DNA from: JALZVT01 sp039029135
GTDB taxonomy: Bacteria; Pseudomonadota; Gammaproteobacteria; Pseudomonadales; Azotimanducaceae
Length of the DNA: 64,000 nucleotides
Assembly: GCA_039029135.1 (NCBI GenBank)
Contig: JBCCGT010000009.1
Location: forward strand, 119,768-183,767
Direction of reading: 5' to 3'
In this document: positions 43,231 through 52,635 of the stretch, piece after piece
How the letters are laid out: each line of letters begins with the position of its first letter
Numbering within the stretch: position 1 is the first letter of the stretch
Notes under the pieces: generated by a model
What the model was told of the DNA's origin: nothing
Databases searched by the model: none
Seen by the model: the letters and a program-made list of their open reading frames with translations, nothing else
Made by a program: the position numbers and the translations under genes

Positions 43231-44100
43231 TCAGGCGCGGGCCCGATCGCGGGCGATCGCCGCCGCGCGCCGGCACAGAACACCGACGACCTTGCGGCGG
43301 TAGTCCGCGGTGCCGCGCTTATCGGAGATGGGCCGGGCAATCTCGCTGCAGGCCTCCGCCGCGGCACGCAGAGCGGCCTCGTCGAGCGTCGTGCCGATCA
43401 GCGCGGCGGCGGCATCGGGCACCAAGAGAGCCGTCGGCGCAACGGCGCCGATGCCAACCCGAGCATCCGTACAGGTATCGCCATCGAGCGTCACGCGCAC
43501 GCCCGCGCCGGCCACCGCAATATCCATCTCGGTACGCGGTATGAAGCGCAAATAGGCGTCGCCGCTCGTTGTTGCCGGTTTTGGAAAGCGCACGCCGAGC
43601 AGGAACTCGCCCGGCTCGAGGGCGTTGCGACCGACACCCGTGACGAACGCTTCGACGGGCAGCTCTCGGGTACCCGCTTCGGTCGCGATCACGCACATGC
43701 CCGCGTTGGCTATCAGCGCGGGGATGGAGTCACCGGCCGGCGAGGCGTTGCATAGATTGCCGCCCATAGACGCGCGCCCCTGTACCTGGGTCGAGCCGAT
43801 CAGATCGACGGCTTCGACAAGCCCGGGGAACAGGGCCTTCAATTCCGCGTTGCCATGCAGTTCACAGCCGGGAATCGCGGCACCGATGTAGACGCTGTCG
43901 GCACCGATGTCCCAGCGTCGCGTCTCGGCGACCCCTTTGATGTCGACAATGGTGCGCGGACTGTCGTCGACGCTGCGCAACTGGACGAGCACGTCAGTGC
44001 CCCCTGCCAGTACCTGTGCACGTGTATTGCTGGCGGCGAGTTCGCTCAGCAGACCAACCGCGTCCGCGGCGCTGCGCGGTGCCTCGTAGGCAAATCCCAT
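43231..44100 (-). CDS. FAD subunit of a molybdenum hydroxylase (CoxM type)
   Basis: The 289-residue protein has the family's FAD-binding motifs AGGTDVLVQL near residue 33 and MGGNLCNASPAGDSIPAL near 115, with a C-terminal CO-dehydrogenase flavoprotein domain (VGIGAVAPTALLVP). It hands electrons on from the [2Fe-2S] subunit encoded 139 bases downstream. Upstream is a divergent peptidase gene, so the expected large subunit must be elsewhere or absent. Confidence 0.92.
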   Translation of the reverse strand: MGFAYEAPRSAADAVGLLSELAASNTRAQVLAGGTDVLVQLRSVDDSPRTIVDIKGVAETRRWDIGADSVYIGAAIPGCELHGNAELKALFPGLVEAVDLIGSTQVQGRASMGGNLCNASPAGDSIPALIANAGMCVIATEAGTRELPVEAFVTGVGRNALEPGEFLLGVRFPKPATTSGDAYLRFIPRTEMDIAVAGAGVRVTLDGDTCTDARVGIGAVAPTALLVPDAAAALIGTTLDEAALRAAAEACSEIARPISDKRGTADYRRKVVGVLCRRAAAIARDRARA

Positions 44101-44254
44101 AGGTTATGCATCCCCTTTCAGTGATCGAGCTGTGGTCGAGCTGTGGCGGAGCGCCGCCCAGCACTCAATTCTACGTCGCTGCGCCGGTGATACAATCCCG
44201 CGCCCCGCCAAAAGCGCCAGCGGGCTGCACGAACACGCGAATCTGAGGACTGCA

Positions 44255-45700
44255 ATGAGCGTATCGACAACCTCGACCAACGACCCAGCCGCGGGTCTGC
44301 GGGTGGCTTCTTCGCGCGCCACCCCTGCGAGCGCAGAGCGCGACGCCGAGGCGGAGCTGCTCTCGAGCGCGGCGTTCGGCGATCACATAGCGGCCGTTGC
44401 CCACACCTGGCAGGCCGCGCTGGCCGCTGAGGCGCTCGATACGGTGATCGTCAGCGCCGGCAGTGCGACCTACTATTTTCGCGACGACCAGGCGCCTCCC
44501 CAGCGCGTCAACCCGCACTTCGCGCAGTGGTTTCCAGATGCAGCCGTCGAGCACTGCGAGCTGGTCGTCGGGGGCAGCAAGCCGAAGCTGCTGTTCTACC
44601 AGCCGGCCGACTTCTGGCATCAGCCACCCAGCGTGCCCGCCTGGGCGGACGCCCACTTTGACGTCGAGGTACACGCCAGTCTGGAGACGTTGAGCCGGTC
44701 GCGCGAGGAAGCCTGCGCGGGCAGCAACGCGGTAGCGCACATCGGTCCTCAGCCGCTCACCGACGCGCCGTCCGGCGCGCAGCACAATCCTGCGGCTCTG
44801 CTCGATCGCCTCGAGTACGCGCGAGCTGCGAAGACCCCGTTCGAACTCGCGGCCATGCGCGCGGCGAGTCGCCGGGCGGCACGCGGTCACGTGGCGGCGG
44901 TCGATGCCTATACGGCCGGCGGCAGCGAATTCGACTGCTATCTCGCCTACCTCGCGGCGGTCGACAACGTCAGCGCGGAGCAGCCTTACTCGGCCATCGT
45001 CGCTCACAACGCGCACGCCGGCGTGCTCCACTATCAGCACTACGCGCGCGCGCGCGAATCGTTCGCATACAGTTTCCTGATCGATGCGGGCGCCAACGCC
45101 CTCGGTTACGCCAGCGACGTGACGCGCACCGTCGCGGGTGCCGATGCGCCCGTCGAGTTCGGCGCGCTGATCGAGCGCCTGGACGGCGAGCAGCGAGCTC
45201 TGATCGAGGCCATCACGGCGGGTACGGCCTACCCCGACCTGCAGGGAGCGATGATGGATCGCATCTGTGCCCTGCTGGTCGAGGCCGGCGTGCTGCTGTG
45301 CGGCGTCGAAGAGGCGATCGACAAACGCCTCGCGGACCCGTTCATGCCCCACGGCCTCGGGCATTTGCTGGGCCTGCAGACACACGACGTGGGCGGACAT
45401 CTGGCGGGACCGGACGGTGGCGTGGCGCCGCCGGACCCGCGCTTCCCGGCTCTGCGCCTGACCAGGAGCCTCGATCCGAACACGGTGATCACCATCGAGC
45501 CCGGCATCTATTTCATACCAATGCTGCTCGATGAACTGCGGGCCAGCTCCGCAGGTGGGCTGGTCGACTGGGATCTGATCGCCAGACTGCTGCCCTGCGG
45601 CGGTATCCGCATCGAAGACAATGTGCGCGTCCGTACCGGCGAAGCGCCCGAGAACTTTACTCGCGACGCCTTCGACCTCGTCGCGGCAGAACGCGCATGA
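44255..45700 (+). CDS. pepQ: M24B metallopeptidase, Xaa-Pro dipeptidase (PepQ type)
   Basis: From the ATG at 44255 the protein has 481 residues. It carries the pita-bread metal ligands: Asp in LIDAGANALGYASDVTRT, His in HGLGHLLGLQTHDVGG, Glu in TIEPGIYF and Glu in IRIEDNVRV. The length and C-terminal layout match PepQ-type prolidases of gammaproteobacteria. It overlaps the next peptidase gene by ATGA, so proline-containing peptides are probably processed by both. Confidence 0.88.
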   Translation: MSVSTTSTNDPAAGLRVASSRATPASAERDAEAELLSSAAFGDHIAAVAHTWQAALAAEALDTVIVSAGSATYYFRDDQAPPQRVNPHFAQWFPDAAVEHCELVVGGSKPKLLFYQPADFWHQPPSVPAWADAHFDVEVHASLETLSRSREEACAGSNAVAHIGPQPLTDAPSGAQHNPAALLDRLEYARAAKTPFELAAMRAASRRAARGHVAAVDAYTAGGSEFDCYLAYLAAVDNVSAEQPYSAIVAHNAHAGVLHYQHYARARESFAYSFLIDAGANALGYASDVTRTVAGADAPVEFGALIERLDGEQRALIEAITAGTAYPDLQGAMMDRICALLVEAGVLLCGVEEAIDKRLADPFMPHGLGHLLGLQTHDVGGHLAGPDGGVAPPDPRFPALRLTRSLDPNTVITIEPGIYFIPMLLDELRASSAGGLVDWDLIARLLPCGGIRIEDNVRVRTGEAPENFTRDAFDLVAAERA

Positions 45701-47877
45701 GTGCGAGCCAATTGACGGTCGAACGGCTGTTCGCGAACCCGCCGCTCGCGGGCGACCTACCGAGCGCCGTGCGCTTCGCGCCCGACGGCCAACACCTGGC
45801 CTGGCTCCAGCTTGCGGCCGACGATCGCGAGCGCCAGGATCTCTACCTGTTCGACGTTGCAACCGAAACGAGTCGCTGCCTGATCGACTCGGGTGACCTG
45901 CGCCAAACGGGGACGCTGAGCGACGCGGAAAAAGCGGAGCGCGAGCGGCGCCGGCAGTTCGCCGGCGGCGTCACGGCCTTTCACTGGCTGCCCTGCGCCA
46001 GCGCACTGCTCGCGGAGATCGACGGTCGCGTCTATCGAGCGGACCTCGCCGGCGGCGGCGTGAGGGCACTGACGCCCGAAGGCCTGCGGCAGACCAATCT
46101 TTCCGTCGCCCCCGACGGCGGCCACGTCGCCTTCGTTCGCGACTACAACCTCTGGATACTGCCATTGGCGGCCGACGGCGAACCGAACCCGCAGGCGCGC
46201 GCGCTGACCGAGGACGGCGACGAGCTGCGCCACTACGGGCTGCCCGAGTTCATCGCCCAGGAGGAGATGCATCGCTTCGACGGCTATTGGTGGACGGCGG
46301 ATTCCAGCGCGCTCATCGCCACGCGCGTCGACAACAGCACGGTCGAGGCCTCGCGACGCTACGAGATCGACGCGGAGGACTTCCGCGTGATCGAGCAGCG
46401 CTATCCCTACGCGGGTGCGGCTAACGCAACGGTCGAACTGCTGCTGCTGCCCCTCGACGGCGGATCCCGGCAGTCCGTCGCCTGGGCCGACGCCGACGAC
46501 GACTACCTGGCCCGGGTGAAGGTGCAGGGCAACAACCTGTACGTGCAGAATCAGTCGCGCGATCAGAAGCGACTGCACCTGAAGCGCTACCAGCTCAGCG
46601 ACCTCGGCGCGACGCCCGAGATCGTCACCACGGAGCAGAGCGACGCCTGGGTCGACCTGCACAACAATCTCACGCCGGTGGGCGAACGCTCATGCCTGTG
46701 GGTCTCGGCCCGCGACGGCGCGGATCATCTGTACTTCATCGACGACCAGGGCGGGCTACGCCAGCTCACCGACGGCGAAGGCCGCGTGGAGCAGGTGCTG
46801 CACGCGACGGAAGAGCGCGCGCTGGTCAGCGGCTGGTTCGACTCGCCGACCCGCCAGGGACTGTACGAGATTGATTTCTCGGACGCGGAGCCCAGGCGCC
46901 GACGGCTGAGCGAGGAAGGCGGCTGGCACCAGCCCAGCGTTGCCCCCGACGGTCAGCGCTGGGTAGATCACTGGTCGTCGCCGAGCATCCCCGCTGCGCT
47001 GCAGCTCGGCAGGCTCGACGCCGACGGACGGGTCGCACACACGCCGATCGCCGGCGGTGCGATCGACGCGCAGCATCCTTACGCGCCCTACCTCGAAGCC
47101 CACGAGGCCAGCGAGATGGGTACGATCGCCGCCGCGGACGGCACCCGCCTGCACTATCGCCTGACGCCGCCGGCCGAACGGGCACCCGGCGCGCGCTATC
47201 CGGTCGTCGTCTACGTCTACGGCGGACCCGGCGCGCAGCGCGTCACGGAAGCCTGGCCGCCCTTCATGCTGCAGCTATTCGCCGCTCGCGGCATCGGCGT
47301 TTTCGAACTCGACAATCGCGGCAGCGCGAACCGGGACAGCGCGTTTCAGACCGCGCTGCACATGCGTCTCGGGACCGTGGAGGTCGAGGATCAGATCAGC
47401 GGCGCGCAGTGGCTGATGGGACGCGACTGGGTCGATCCGGCCCGCATCGGCGTGTTTGGACACAGCTACGGTGGCTACATGACCCTGATGTGCATGGCGA
47501 AGGCACCGCACATCTTCAAGGCGGGTGTGAGCGTGGCGCTGGTCAGCGATTGGGCCCTGTACGACACCCACTACACGGAACGCTATCTCGGCACGCCGCA
47601 GGCGGAGCCGGACGCGTACTTGGCCAGCTCTGTGTTCCCGTGGCTGGACAACCTGACGCAGCTCAAAGACCGCAGCGGCGCGCTGTACTGCGTCCACGGC
47701 ATGGCCGACGACAACGTGCTGTTCACGCATTCGACGCGACTGTACAAGGCGCTGCAGGATCGCAACATCCCATTCCAGATGATGGCGTACCCCGGTTCCA
47801 AGCACGCCCTGCAGGAAGCAAGCGTGTCCGTGCATCGTTTCGAAGCGCTGCTGCACTTTTTCGCAACCCAACTCTGA
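45697..47877 (+). CDS. Prolyl oligopeptidase family S9 (dipeptidyl peptidase IV-like)
   Basis: The 726-residue protein has an N-terminal beta-propeller (DPP IV domain, for example QEEMHRFDGYWWTADSS with the Glu pair region) and a C-terminal alpha/beta hydrolase. The triad is Ser in GHSYGGYM (about 590), Asp in MADDNVLF (about 671) and His in SKHALQ (about 703). YVYGGPGAQRV supplies the oxyanion region. No signal peptide is evident. It starts in an ATGA overlap with pepQ. DPP IV activity is likely from the double-Glu segment. Confidence 0.9.
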   Translation: MSASQLTVERLFANPPLAGDLPSAVRFAPDGQHLAWLQLAADDRERQDLYLFDVATETSRCLIDSGDLRQTGTLSDAEKAERERRRQFAGGVTAFHWLPCASALLAEIDGRVYRADLAGGGVRALTPEGLRQTNLSVAPDGGHVAFVRDYNLWILPLAADGEPNPQARALTEDGDELRHYGLPEFIAQEEMHRFDGYWWTADSSALIATRVDNSTVEASRRYEIDAEDFRVIEQRYPYAGAANATVELLLLPLDGGSRQSVAWADADDDYLARVKVQGNNLYVQNQSRDQKRLHLKRYQLSDLGATPEIVTTEQSDAWVDLHNNLTPVGERSCLWVSARDGADHLYFIDDQGGLRQLTDGEGRVEQVLHATEERALVSGWFDSPTRQGLYEIDFSDAEPRRRRLSEEGGWHQPSVAPDGQRWVDHWSSPSIPAALQLGRLDADGRVAHTPIAGGAIDAQHPYAPYLEAHEASEMGTIAAADGTRLHYRLTPPAERAPGARYPVVVYVYGGPGAQRVTEAWPPFMLQLFAARGIGVFELDNRGSANRDSAFQTALHMRLGTVEVEDQISGAQWLMGRDWVDPARIGVFGHSYGGYMTLMCMAKAPHIFKAGVSVALVSDWALYDTHYTERYLGTPQAEPDAYLASSVFPWLDNLTQLKDRSGALYCVHGMADDNVLFTHSTRLYKALQDRNIPFQMMAYPGSKHALQEASVSVHRFEALLHFFATQL

Positions 47878-47898
47878 CCCGCCGGTGAGGCAGCAGCC

Positions 47899-48429
47899 AT
47901 GAGCGACCATCGCAACGCGCCAGACAACAACCCGAACGGGCTCGACGCCGAGCCTCGAGTGCGACTCGCTGTCCTGGATGACCTCGAACGCCTGGTGGCG
48001 TTCAACGTGGCCCACGCCGAGGAGGTCGAAGACAAGGGGCTCGCGAGGGCCACCGTACGCGGCGGCGTAAGACGCCTACTGGAACACCCCGAAGACGGGC
48101 AGATCTACATCTGCGAGGTTGCGGGCCACGCGGCCGGCACGCTGATGTTGACGACCGAGTGGAGCGACTGGCGCAACGGCAGGTTCTGGTGGATCCAGAG
48201 CGTCTACGTCGACCCCACCTACCGCCGCCGCGGCATCTACAGCACGCTCCACCGAAGCGTGCAGGCGAACGCGCGCGCGGCGGAGGACTGCTGCGGCATT
48301 CGCCTGTACGTGGAGCGAGACAATCTCGCGGCCCAGGCCGCCTATCGCGGCCACGGCATGAGCGAAACGGACTATCTGCTGTTCGAGGAAACCTGGATTC
48401 CGCGCTCGCACGCGCAGGATCCCGACTGA
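47899..48429 (+). CDS. GNAT-family N-acetyltransferase
   Basis: The 176-residue protein has the acetyl-CoA binding segment VYVDPTYRRRGIYSTLH and a following C-terminal strand-helix (GIRLYVERDNLAAQAAYRGHGM), standard for GNAT proteins. The acceptor is not known. It follows the S9 peptidase by 21 bases and may be co-transcribed with the two peptidases. Confidence 0.88.
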   Translation: MSDHRNAPDNNPNGLDAEPRVRLAVLDDLERLVAFNVAHAEEVEDKGLARATVRGGVRRLLEHPEDGQIYICEVAGHAAGTLMLTTEWSDWRNGRFWWIQSVYVDPTYRRRGIYSTLHRSVQANARAAEDCCGIRLYVERDNLAAQAAYRGHGMSETDYLLFEETWIPRSHAQDPD

Positions 48430-48453
48430 CGCCGCGCTAGATTCTCACCGGGC

Positions 48454-49230
48454 TCACTTCGCGGCCGCGCGCGGGAACAGCGCGCGGAAGTTGGCGCTGG
48501 TTCGTGCGGCGAGCGCCTCGGCGGACAGGCCGCGCAGCTCGGCGACGAACTGCAGCGTGTCGACCACATAGGCGGGCTGGTTGGTCTTGCCGCGGTTAGG
48601 GACCGGGGCGAGCCAAGGACAGTCCGTTTCGACCAGCAGGCGATCCAGCGGCACCCGCGCCGCGACATCGCGCACCGACGCCGCGTTCTTGAAGGTCACG
48701 ATTCCGGACATGGAGACGTAGTAGCCGCGCTCGAGCGCGGCCCGGGCCAGCTCCCAGCTCTCTGTGAAGCAGTGCAGGACACCGACGGTATCGGGCGCGG
48801 CGCGAATCAGATCGATCGTGTCGGTCTCGGCGCCGCGCGTGTGGACGACGACAGGCAGATCGCGCTCGGCCGCGATCCCGAGATGCCAGGCGAAGCTGTC
48901 GCGCTGTCGCGCGCGTTCGGCGGCACTCGGATCGCGATAGTAGTCCAGCCCGGTTTCTCCGACGGCGACCACGCGGTCACCATCCAGCGCCGCAGGCAGC
49001 CAGTCGTCGCAGTGGTCGAAATCCGCCGCCGAGTCAGGATGTATGCCGATGCTAGCCCAGACGTCTGCGTGTCGTGCGGCGAGTCCGAGCACGGCCTCGT
49101 GCCCGGCGCGATCGACGCCGATGCAAAGGAAGCCGACAACGCCACGGTCGCGCGCGGCCGTAAGCGCGGCATCCGGATCGTCCAGATAGTTCAGATGGCA
49201 ATGCGAATCGATGACGCCCAGAGTCGCCAA
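48454..49230 (-). CDS. tatD: TatD-family metal-dependent hydrolase (3'-5' DNase)
   Basis: Metal ligands are visible in DSHCHLNYLDD, Glu in VGETGLDYYRD, His in VVHTRG, HCF and the final Asp in LLVETDCPWLAP. The length of about 258 residues is normal. Neither candidate start is ATG: TTG at 49230 gives the usual short lead before DSHCHL, while TTG at 49275 adds 15 residues. It ends the mltG–tmk–holB–pilZ–tatD run, a common gammaproteobacterial order. Confidence 0.92.
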   Translation of the reverse strand: MATLGVIDSHCHLNYLDDPDAALTAARDRGVVGFLCIGVDRAGHEAVLGLAARHADVWASIGIHPDSAADFDHCDDWLPAALDGDRVVAVGETGLDYYRDPSAAERARQRDSFAWHLGIAAERDLPVVVHTRGAETDTIDLIRAAPDTVGVLHCFTESWELARAALERGYYVSMSGIVTFKNAASVRDVAARVPLDRLLVETDCPWLAPVPNRGKTNQPAYVVDTLQFVAELRGLSAEALAARTSANFRALFPRAAAK

Positions 49231-49308
49231 GGCAGTTTCTCTCGCTCGTGTGTGGGACAGCGGTCGGCGCGACAAGGCGCGCGCGCGGATTCTACACCCG
49301 CGGGCAGG

Positions 49309-49659
49309 CTACATGGTGTGGGTATGGCGGTCCGACTGCAGGCTGCCGGCGAGGTAGGTCTCGATCTTATTGCGGGCGATGTCGTCTTGATCGTTGAACT
49401 GCACCCCGATGCCGGCGGCGCGGTTCCCCTGCGCGCCCATCGGCGTCACCCAGACGACCTTGCCGGCGACCGGAATCTTCTCGGCTTCGTCCATGAGGCT
49501 CAACAGCATGAAAACCTCGTCGCCCAGCTCGTATTCCTTTTTCGTCGGGATGAACAGGCCGCCATTGCGGACGAACGGCATATAGGCGGCGTACAGGACC
49601 GTCTTGTCCTTGATCGCCAGCGAAAGAATGCCGTTGCGCGCGCCGCGTTTTGCTACCAC
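49309..49659 (-). CDS. pilZ: PilZ-domain type IV pilus protein
   Basis: The 116-residue product starts with GTG and has the short PilZ form seen next to holB in many gammaproteobacteria: ILSLAIKDKTVLYAAYMPFVRNGG in two parts and a VWVTPMGAQGNRAAGIGVQF barrel edge. Like Pseudomonas PilZ, it lacks a clear RxxxR c-di-GMP motif, so it probably works by protein contact in pilus assembly. A 279-base spacer separates it from holB. Confidence 0.88.
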   Translation of the reverse strand: MVAKRGARNGILSLAIKDKTVLYAAYMPFVRNGGLFIPTKKEYELGDEVFMLLSLMDEAEKIPVAGKVVWVTPMGAQGNRAAGIGVQFNDQDDIARNKIETYLAGSLQSDRHTHTM

Positions 49660-49938
49660 TGTGTCGGTTCCTGTCTGTTGGAGCCGGCGATTCCTACGCC
49701 AGCGTACTGCCGACCCGCGCCAACTGTCCGGTCCTGGGCCCGGGCTGTGGTGGTACGAGTCGCTCGAGTCGCGTCCTACGACTCGCCGCCGTTAATCTTG
49801 CGCGCCACCCGTTAGGTGTCAATCGCCGCGTTGTGACGAAGTCGTCAATCCTGCGGGACTTCGGCCAGGAGCTGCGACGGCAGTTTGCCCTCCACACCAG
49901 CCGCAGGTCAGCGCTGGGGCATGCCCGCCATCACGGCC

Positions 49939-50880
49939 TCACGCGCAGGCCTGCGCCCAGGTCTTCGCCCACTGCCGCGCGAGCCGCTCCAGCACCAGAC
50001 GCACGTTGACGCCGGCGTGGCGCGCCAGCAGGCGCCGGTGACGCAGCAGTTCCTGCGCGCTGCGATCGATTCCCGGATGAGCCGCGGGCGGGCGCGGGGT
50101 GACATAGCTCGGCAGCTTTCCCGCGAGCGCCGCGTGCTGATAGCGCTGCCACGCGTTGAGCAGTTCGGCGCTGCCCCACGCCTGCAGGGTTTCGGCCGTC
50201 TCCGTCGCACTGGCGCGGCCGGCAAGCAGGCGCTCAAGATGAGGCCACAGCGGCCCGTCGCCCGCGAGGATAGCGGCCGCGACAGGTTCGGGCGCGCCCG
50301 CATACTCGAACGCCAGCATCTCGCGCTGCGACGCGTCTGCGCGCTCCCCATCCAGCAGCTCATCGATCAGTTCGCCGCCGTCGGCGTCGAGCCCAGGCGT
50401 GGCGTCGAGCCGCTGACAGCGGCTGCGTATGGTCGCGAGCAGTTGTCCGGGGGATTCGCTGAGCAGCAACCAGTGACTACCTGGCGGCGGCTCTTCGAGC
50501 GTCTTCAGCAAGGTGTTCGCGCTCTCTACGCTCAGGCGCTCTGCTGCGCTCAGGACCAATACCTTGCGCCCGCCGGCCTGCGCCGTGCGCTGCATGAAAT
50601 CGATCGCCGCGCGCAGCTGGGCAACCTTGTACTGCAGGCTACCCTCTTCGGGCGCGAGCCAAACGAAATCGGGATGGGCGAATTCCCGCACATCGAGGCG
50701 CGTTTCAATCTCGAGCAAATCGCAGGTCATGGCGGCAGCGAGACGCTCGACCGCCCAGCCGTCCGGACACTGCACGATGAGCGCGTGCGGGACCCGGTCC
50801 GCGCTCAGGCCGTCTGCGAACTGCGCGTACGGCGCCCGCAGCCAAGCCGGGAGCGCCGCAGCGTTCAAGCGGCCTGCCAC
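49939..50880 (-). CDS. holB: DNA polymerase III delta' subunit
   Basis: Delta' is part of the clamp loader. The GTG at 50880 gives 313 residues. Conserved parts are HPDFVWLAPEEGS, the motif ANTLLKTLEEPPPGSHWLLL and the arginine motif IRSRCQ. The zinc-binding cysteine cluster found near residues 50-65 in E. coli delta' is missing here, with MTCDLLEIETRLDVRE in that place. The 5' end overlaps tmk by 16 bases. Confidence 0.9.
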   Translation of the reverse strand: MAGRLNAAALPAWLRAPYAQFADGLSADRVPHALIVQCPDGWAVERLAAAMTCDLLEIETRLDVREFAHPDFVWLAPEEGSLQYKVAQLRAAIDFMQRTAQAGGRKVLVLSAAERLSVESANTLLKTLEEPPPGSHWLLLSESPGQLLATIRSRCQRLDATPGLDADGGELIDELLDGERADASQREMLAFEYAGAPEPVAAAILAGDGPLWPHLERLLAGRASATETAETLQAWGSAELLNAWQRYQHAALAGKLPSYVTPRPPAAHPGIDRSAQELLRHRRLLARHAGVNVRLVLERLARQWAKTWAQACA

Positions 50881-51548
50881 TCGTCGAGTCGCCGGTCGAC
50901 GGCCGCGATCAGTGCGGCCGCGACCTCGTCGGGGGTGCCCGCGGCGGACACGATGACAAACCGCTCGGGTTCTGCGTTTGCACGCTCGAGGTAACCGGCG
51001 CGCACGCGCTCGAAAAAGGCCAGTCGCTCTTTCTCGAAGCGATCGAGCTCCCGGCCGCGAATGCGCTCGAAGCCGATCGCCGGTTCGAGATCCAAATAAA
51101 CGGTCAGGTCGGGTCGCAGGGATCCCTGGACCAGACTTTCAAGTTCGGCGATGGCGTGCCGAGGCAGATCTCGACCGGCCCCTTGGTACGCGTAGGTGGC
51201 GTCGGTGAAGCGGTCGGATAGCACCCAGCGCCCGGCGTCGAGCGCAGGGCGAATGACCGTGTCGACGTGCTGAGCGCGGGCCGCGAACACCAGCAGCAGC
51301 TCCGCCAGCGGGGCCGGCGCCTCACCGCCGGCATCCAGCAGCAGTTCGCGCACCCGCTCCCCAAGCGCAGTGCCGCCCGGTTCACGGGTCTCAATCAGAT
51401 CCGCACCTCTCGCGCGCAGGCGCTGCGCCAGCACCGCGAGGTTGGTCGTCTTACCGACGCCCTCGGTACCTTCCAGCGTGACGAAGCGACCACGCGACGC
51501 GCCGGTTGCTCGCTTGCTGGCTCGCTGGTTGGATCGCTCAGCCATCAT
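50865..51548 (-). CDS. tmk: Thymidylate kinase
   Basis: This enzyme phosphorylates dTMP. The P-loop is EGTEGVGKTTN; ETREPGGTALGERVR carries the substrate-binding DR/EPGG loop, and SDRFTDATYAYQGAGR the catalytic Asp-Arg. The length of 227 residues includes a short basic N-terminal extension with repeated SNQRASKRATG. Two ATG codons stand together at the start. It lies between mltG and holB with overlap at the 3' end. Confidence 0.95.
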   Translation of the reverse strand: MMAERSNQRASKRATGASRGRFVTLEGTEGVGKTTNLAVLAQRLRARGADLIETREPGGTALGERVRELLLDAGGEAPAPLAELLLVFAARAQHVDTVIRPALDAGRWVLSDRFTDATYAYQGAGRDLPRHAIAELESLVQGSLRPDLTVYLDLEPAIGFERIRGRELDRFEKERLAFFERVRAGYLERANAEPERFVIVSAAGTPDEVAAALIAAVDRRLDEWQAA

Positions 51549-51575
51549 GGGACGCCGCTTTTTCTAACGCCTTCA

Positions 51576-52589
51576 CTAGCGCCGGAGCTGGTAGCGTCGC
51601 ACGGCCGCGTTGTGCTCGTCGAGCGTCCGCGAGAACTGGCTGGAGCCGTCGCCGCGTGCGACGAAATAGAGAAAATCACCGCTGGCCGGCGACACGGCCG
51701 CGCGCAGCGATTCCCTGCCGGGCAGGGCGATCGGCGTCGGCGGCAGGCCGTGTCTGGTGTAGGTGTTGTAAGGGGTGTCCGTGCGCAGATGGCGGCGCGT
51801 GAGATCGCCATCGAAGGCCGCGCCGACGCCATAAATTACCGTGGGATCGGTCTGCAGCTTCATGCCGAGCTGCAGCCGCCGATGAAAGACCTGCGAGATC
51901 AGCGGCCGATCCGCAGCGGTGCCGGTTTCTTTTTCTATGATCGAGGCCAGGATCAGCGCCTCGTCGGGCGAGCGCAGCGGAGCGCTCGTCGCGCGGGCAG
52001 ACCAGGCCGCGTCGAGCTCGGCGCGCATGCGCTCGAAGGCCTGGCGCAGCAGCTCCCGGTCCGTGGTGCCGCGCGCGTAGCGATAGGTGGCCGGGAAAAA
52101 GCGTCCCTCCGGGTGACCCGGCGGGTAGCCGAGCGCCGCGAGCAACGCGCTGTCGGGCACATCTGTCAGGGTCGCTCGCAGTGGCTCCTGCGCGGCCAGC
52201 GCCGCGCGGAGTTGATCCACCCGGGTGCCCTCGACGATCAGCACCTCATAGCTCAGCTGTCCGCTGCCGGCGCGCAGCTGCGCCAGGATATCGGCAGGCG
52301 TGCTGGCCGCGGTGACCCGATACTCGCCGGCTTGCATCTTGCGCTCGGTCTCGCTCAGCCGCCCGGCGATGCGCCAGTAGAGCGGCCGCTGGATGAGGCC
52401 AGCGTCCTGCCAGCGACGCACCAGTCCGCCGTAGGTCGCACCGACGGAGATCTGCTGCACGCTGCCACCTAGCGCCGCCACCGGCGACAACCACCAGCGA
52501 CGCGCGTCGACTGCAATCCCGATCGCGGCAAGCGCCGCGATGCCGAAAACAAACCCACAGGCGAAGAGGAAACCGCGGCGTACGCTCAC
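51576..52589 (-). CDS. mltG: Endolytic murein transglycosylase MltG
   Basis: MltG ends peptidoglycan glycan strands. The frame extends far upstream but overlaps fabF in a non-homologous way. I place the start at the GTG at 52589, giving 337 residues with an immediate membrane anchor (FLFACGFVFGIAALAAIGIAV). YceG motifs follow: FFPATYRYARG, the catalytic Glu in LASIIEKETG, QTDPTVIYG, NTYTRHGLPPTPIA and LYFVARGDG. pabC, often between fabF and mltG, is missing. Confidence 0.93.
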   Translation of the reverse strand: MSVRRGFLFACGFVFGIAALAAIGIAVDARRWWLSPVAALGGSVQQISVGATYGGLVRRWQDAGLIQRPLYWRIAGRLSETERKMQAGEYRVTAASTPADILAQLRAGSGQLSYEVLIVEGTRVDQLRAALAAQEPLRATLTDVPDSALLAALGYPPGHPEGRFFPATYRYARGTTDRELLRQAFERMRAELDAAWSARATSAPLRSPDEALILASIIEKETGTAADRPLISQVFHRRLQLGMKLQTDPTVIYGVGAAFDGDLTRRHLRTDTPYNTYTRHGLPPTPIALPGRESLRAAVSPASGDFLYFVARGDGSSQFSRTLDEHNAAVRRYQLRR

Positions 52590-52635
52590 GCTGGGTCTGC
52601 TGTGACCAGGGCGACGCCGAGCGCGGCTAGGCTGT

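Noticed and set aside
44171..45862. A 563-codon minus-strand frame
   Set aside because: Antisense of pepQ, which has all catalytic residues.
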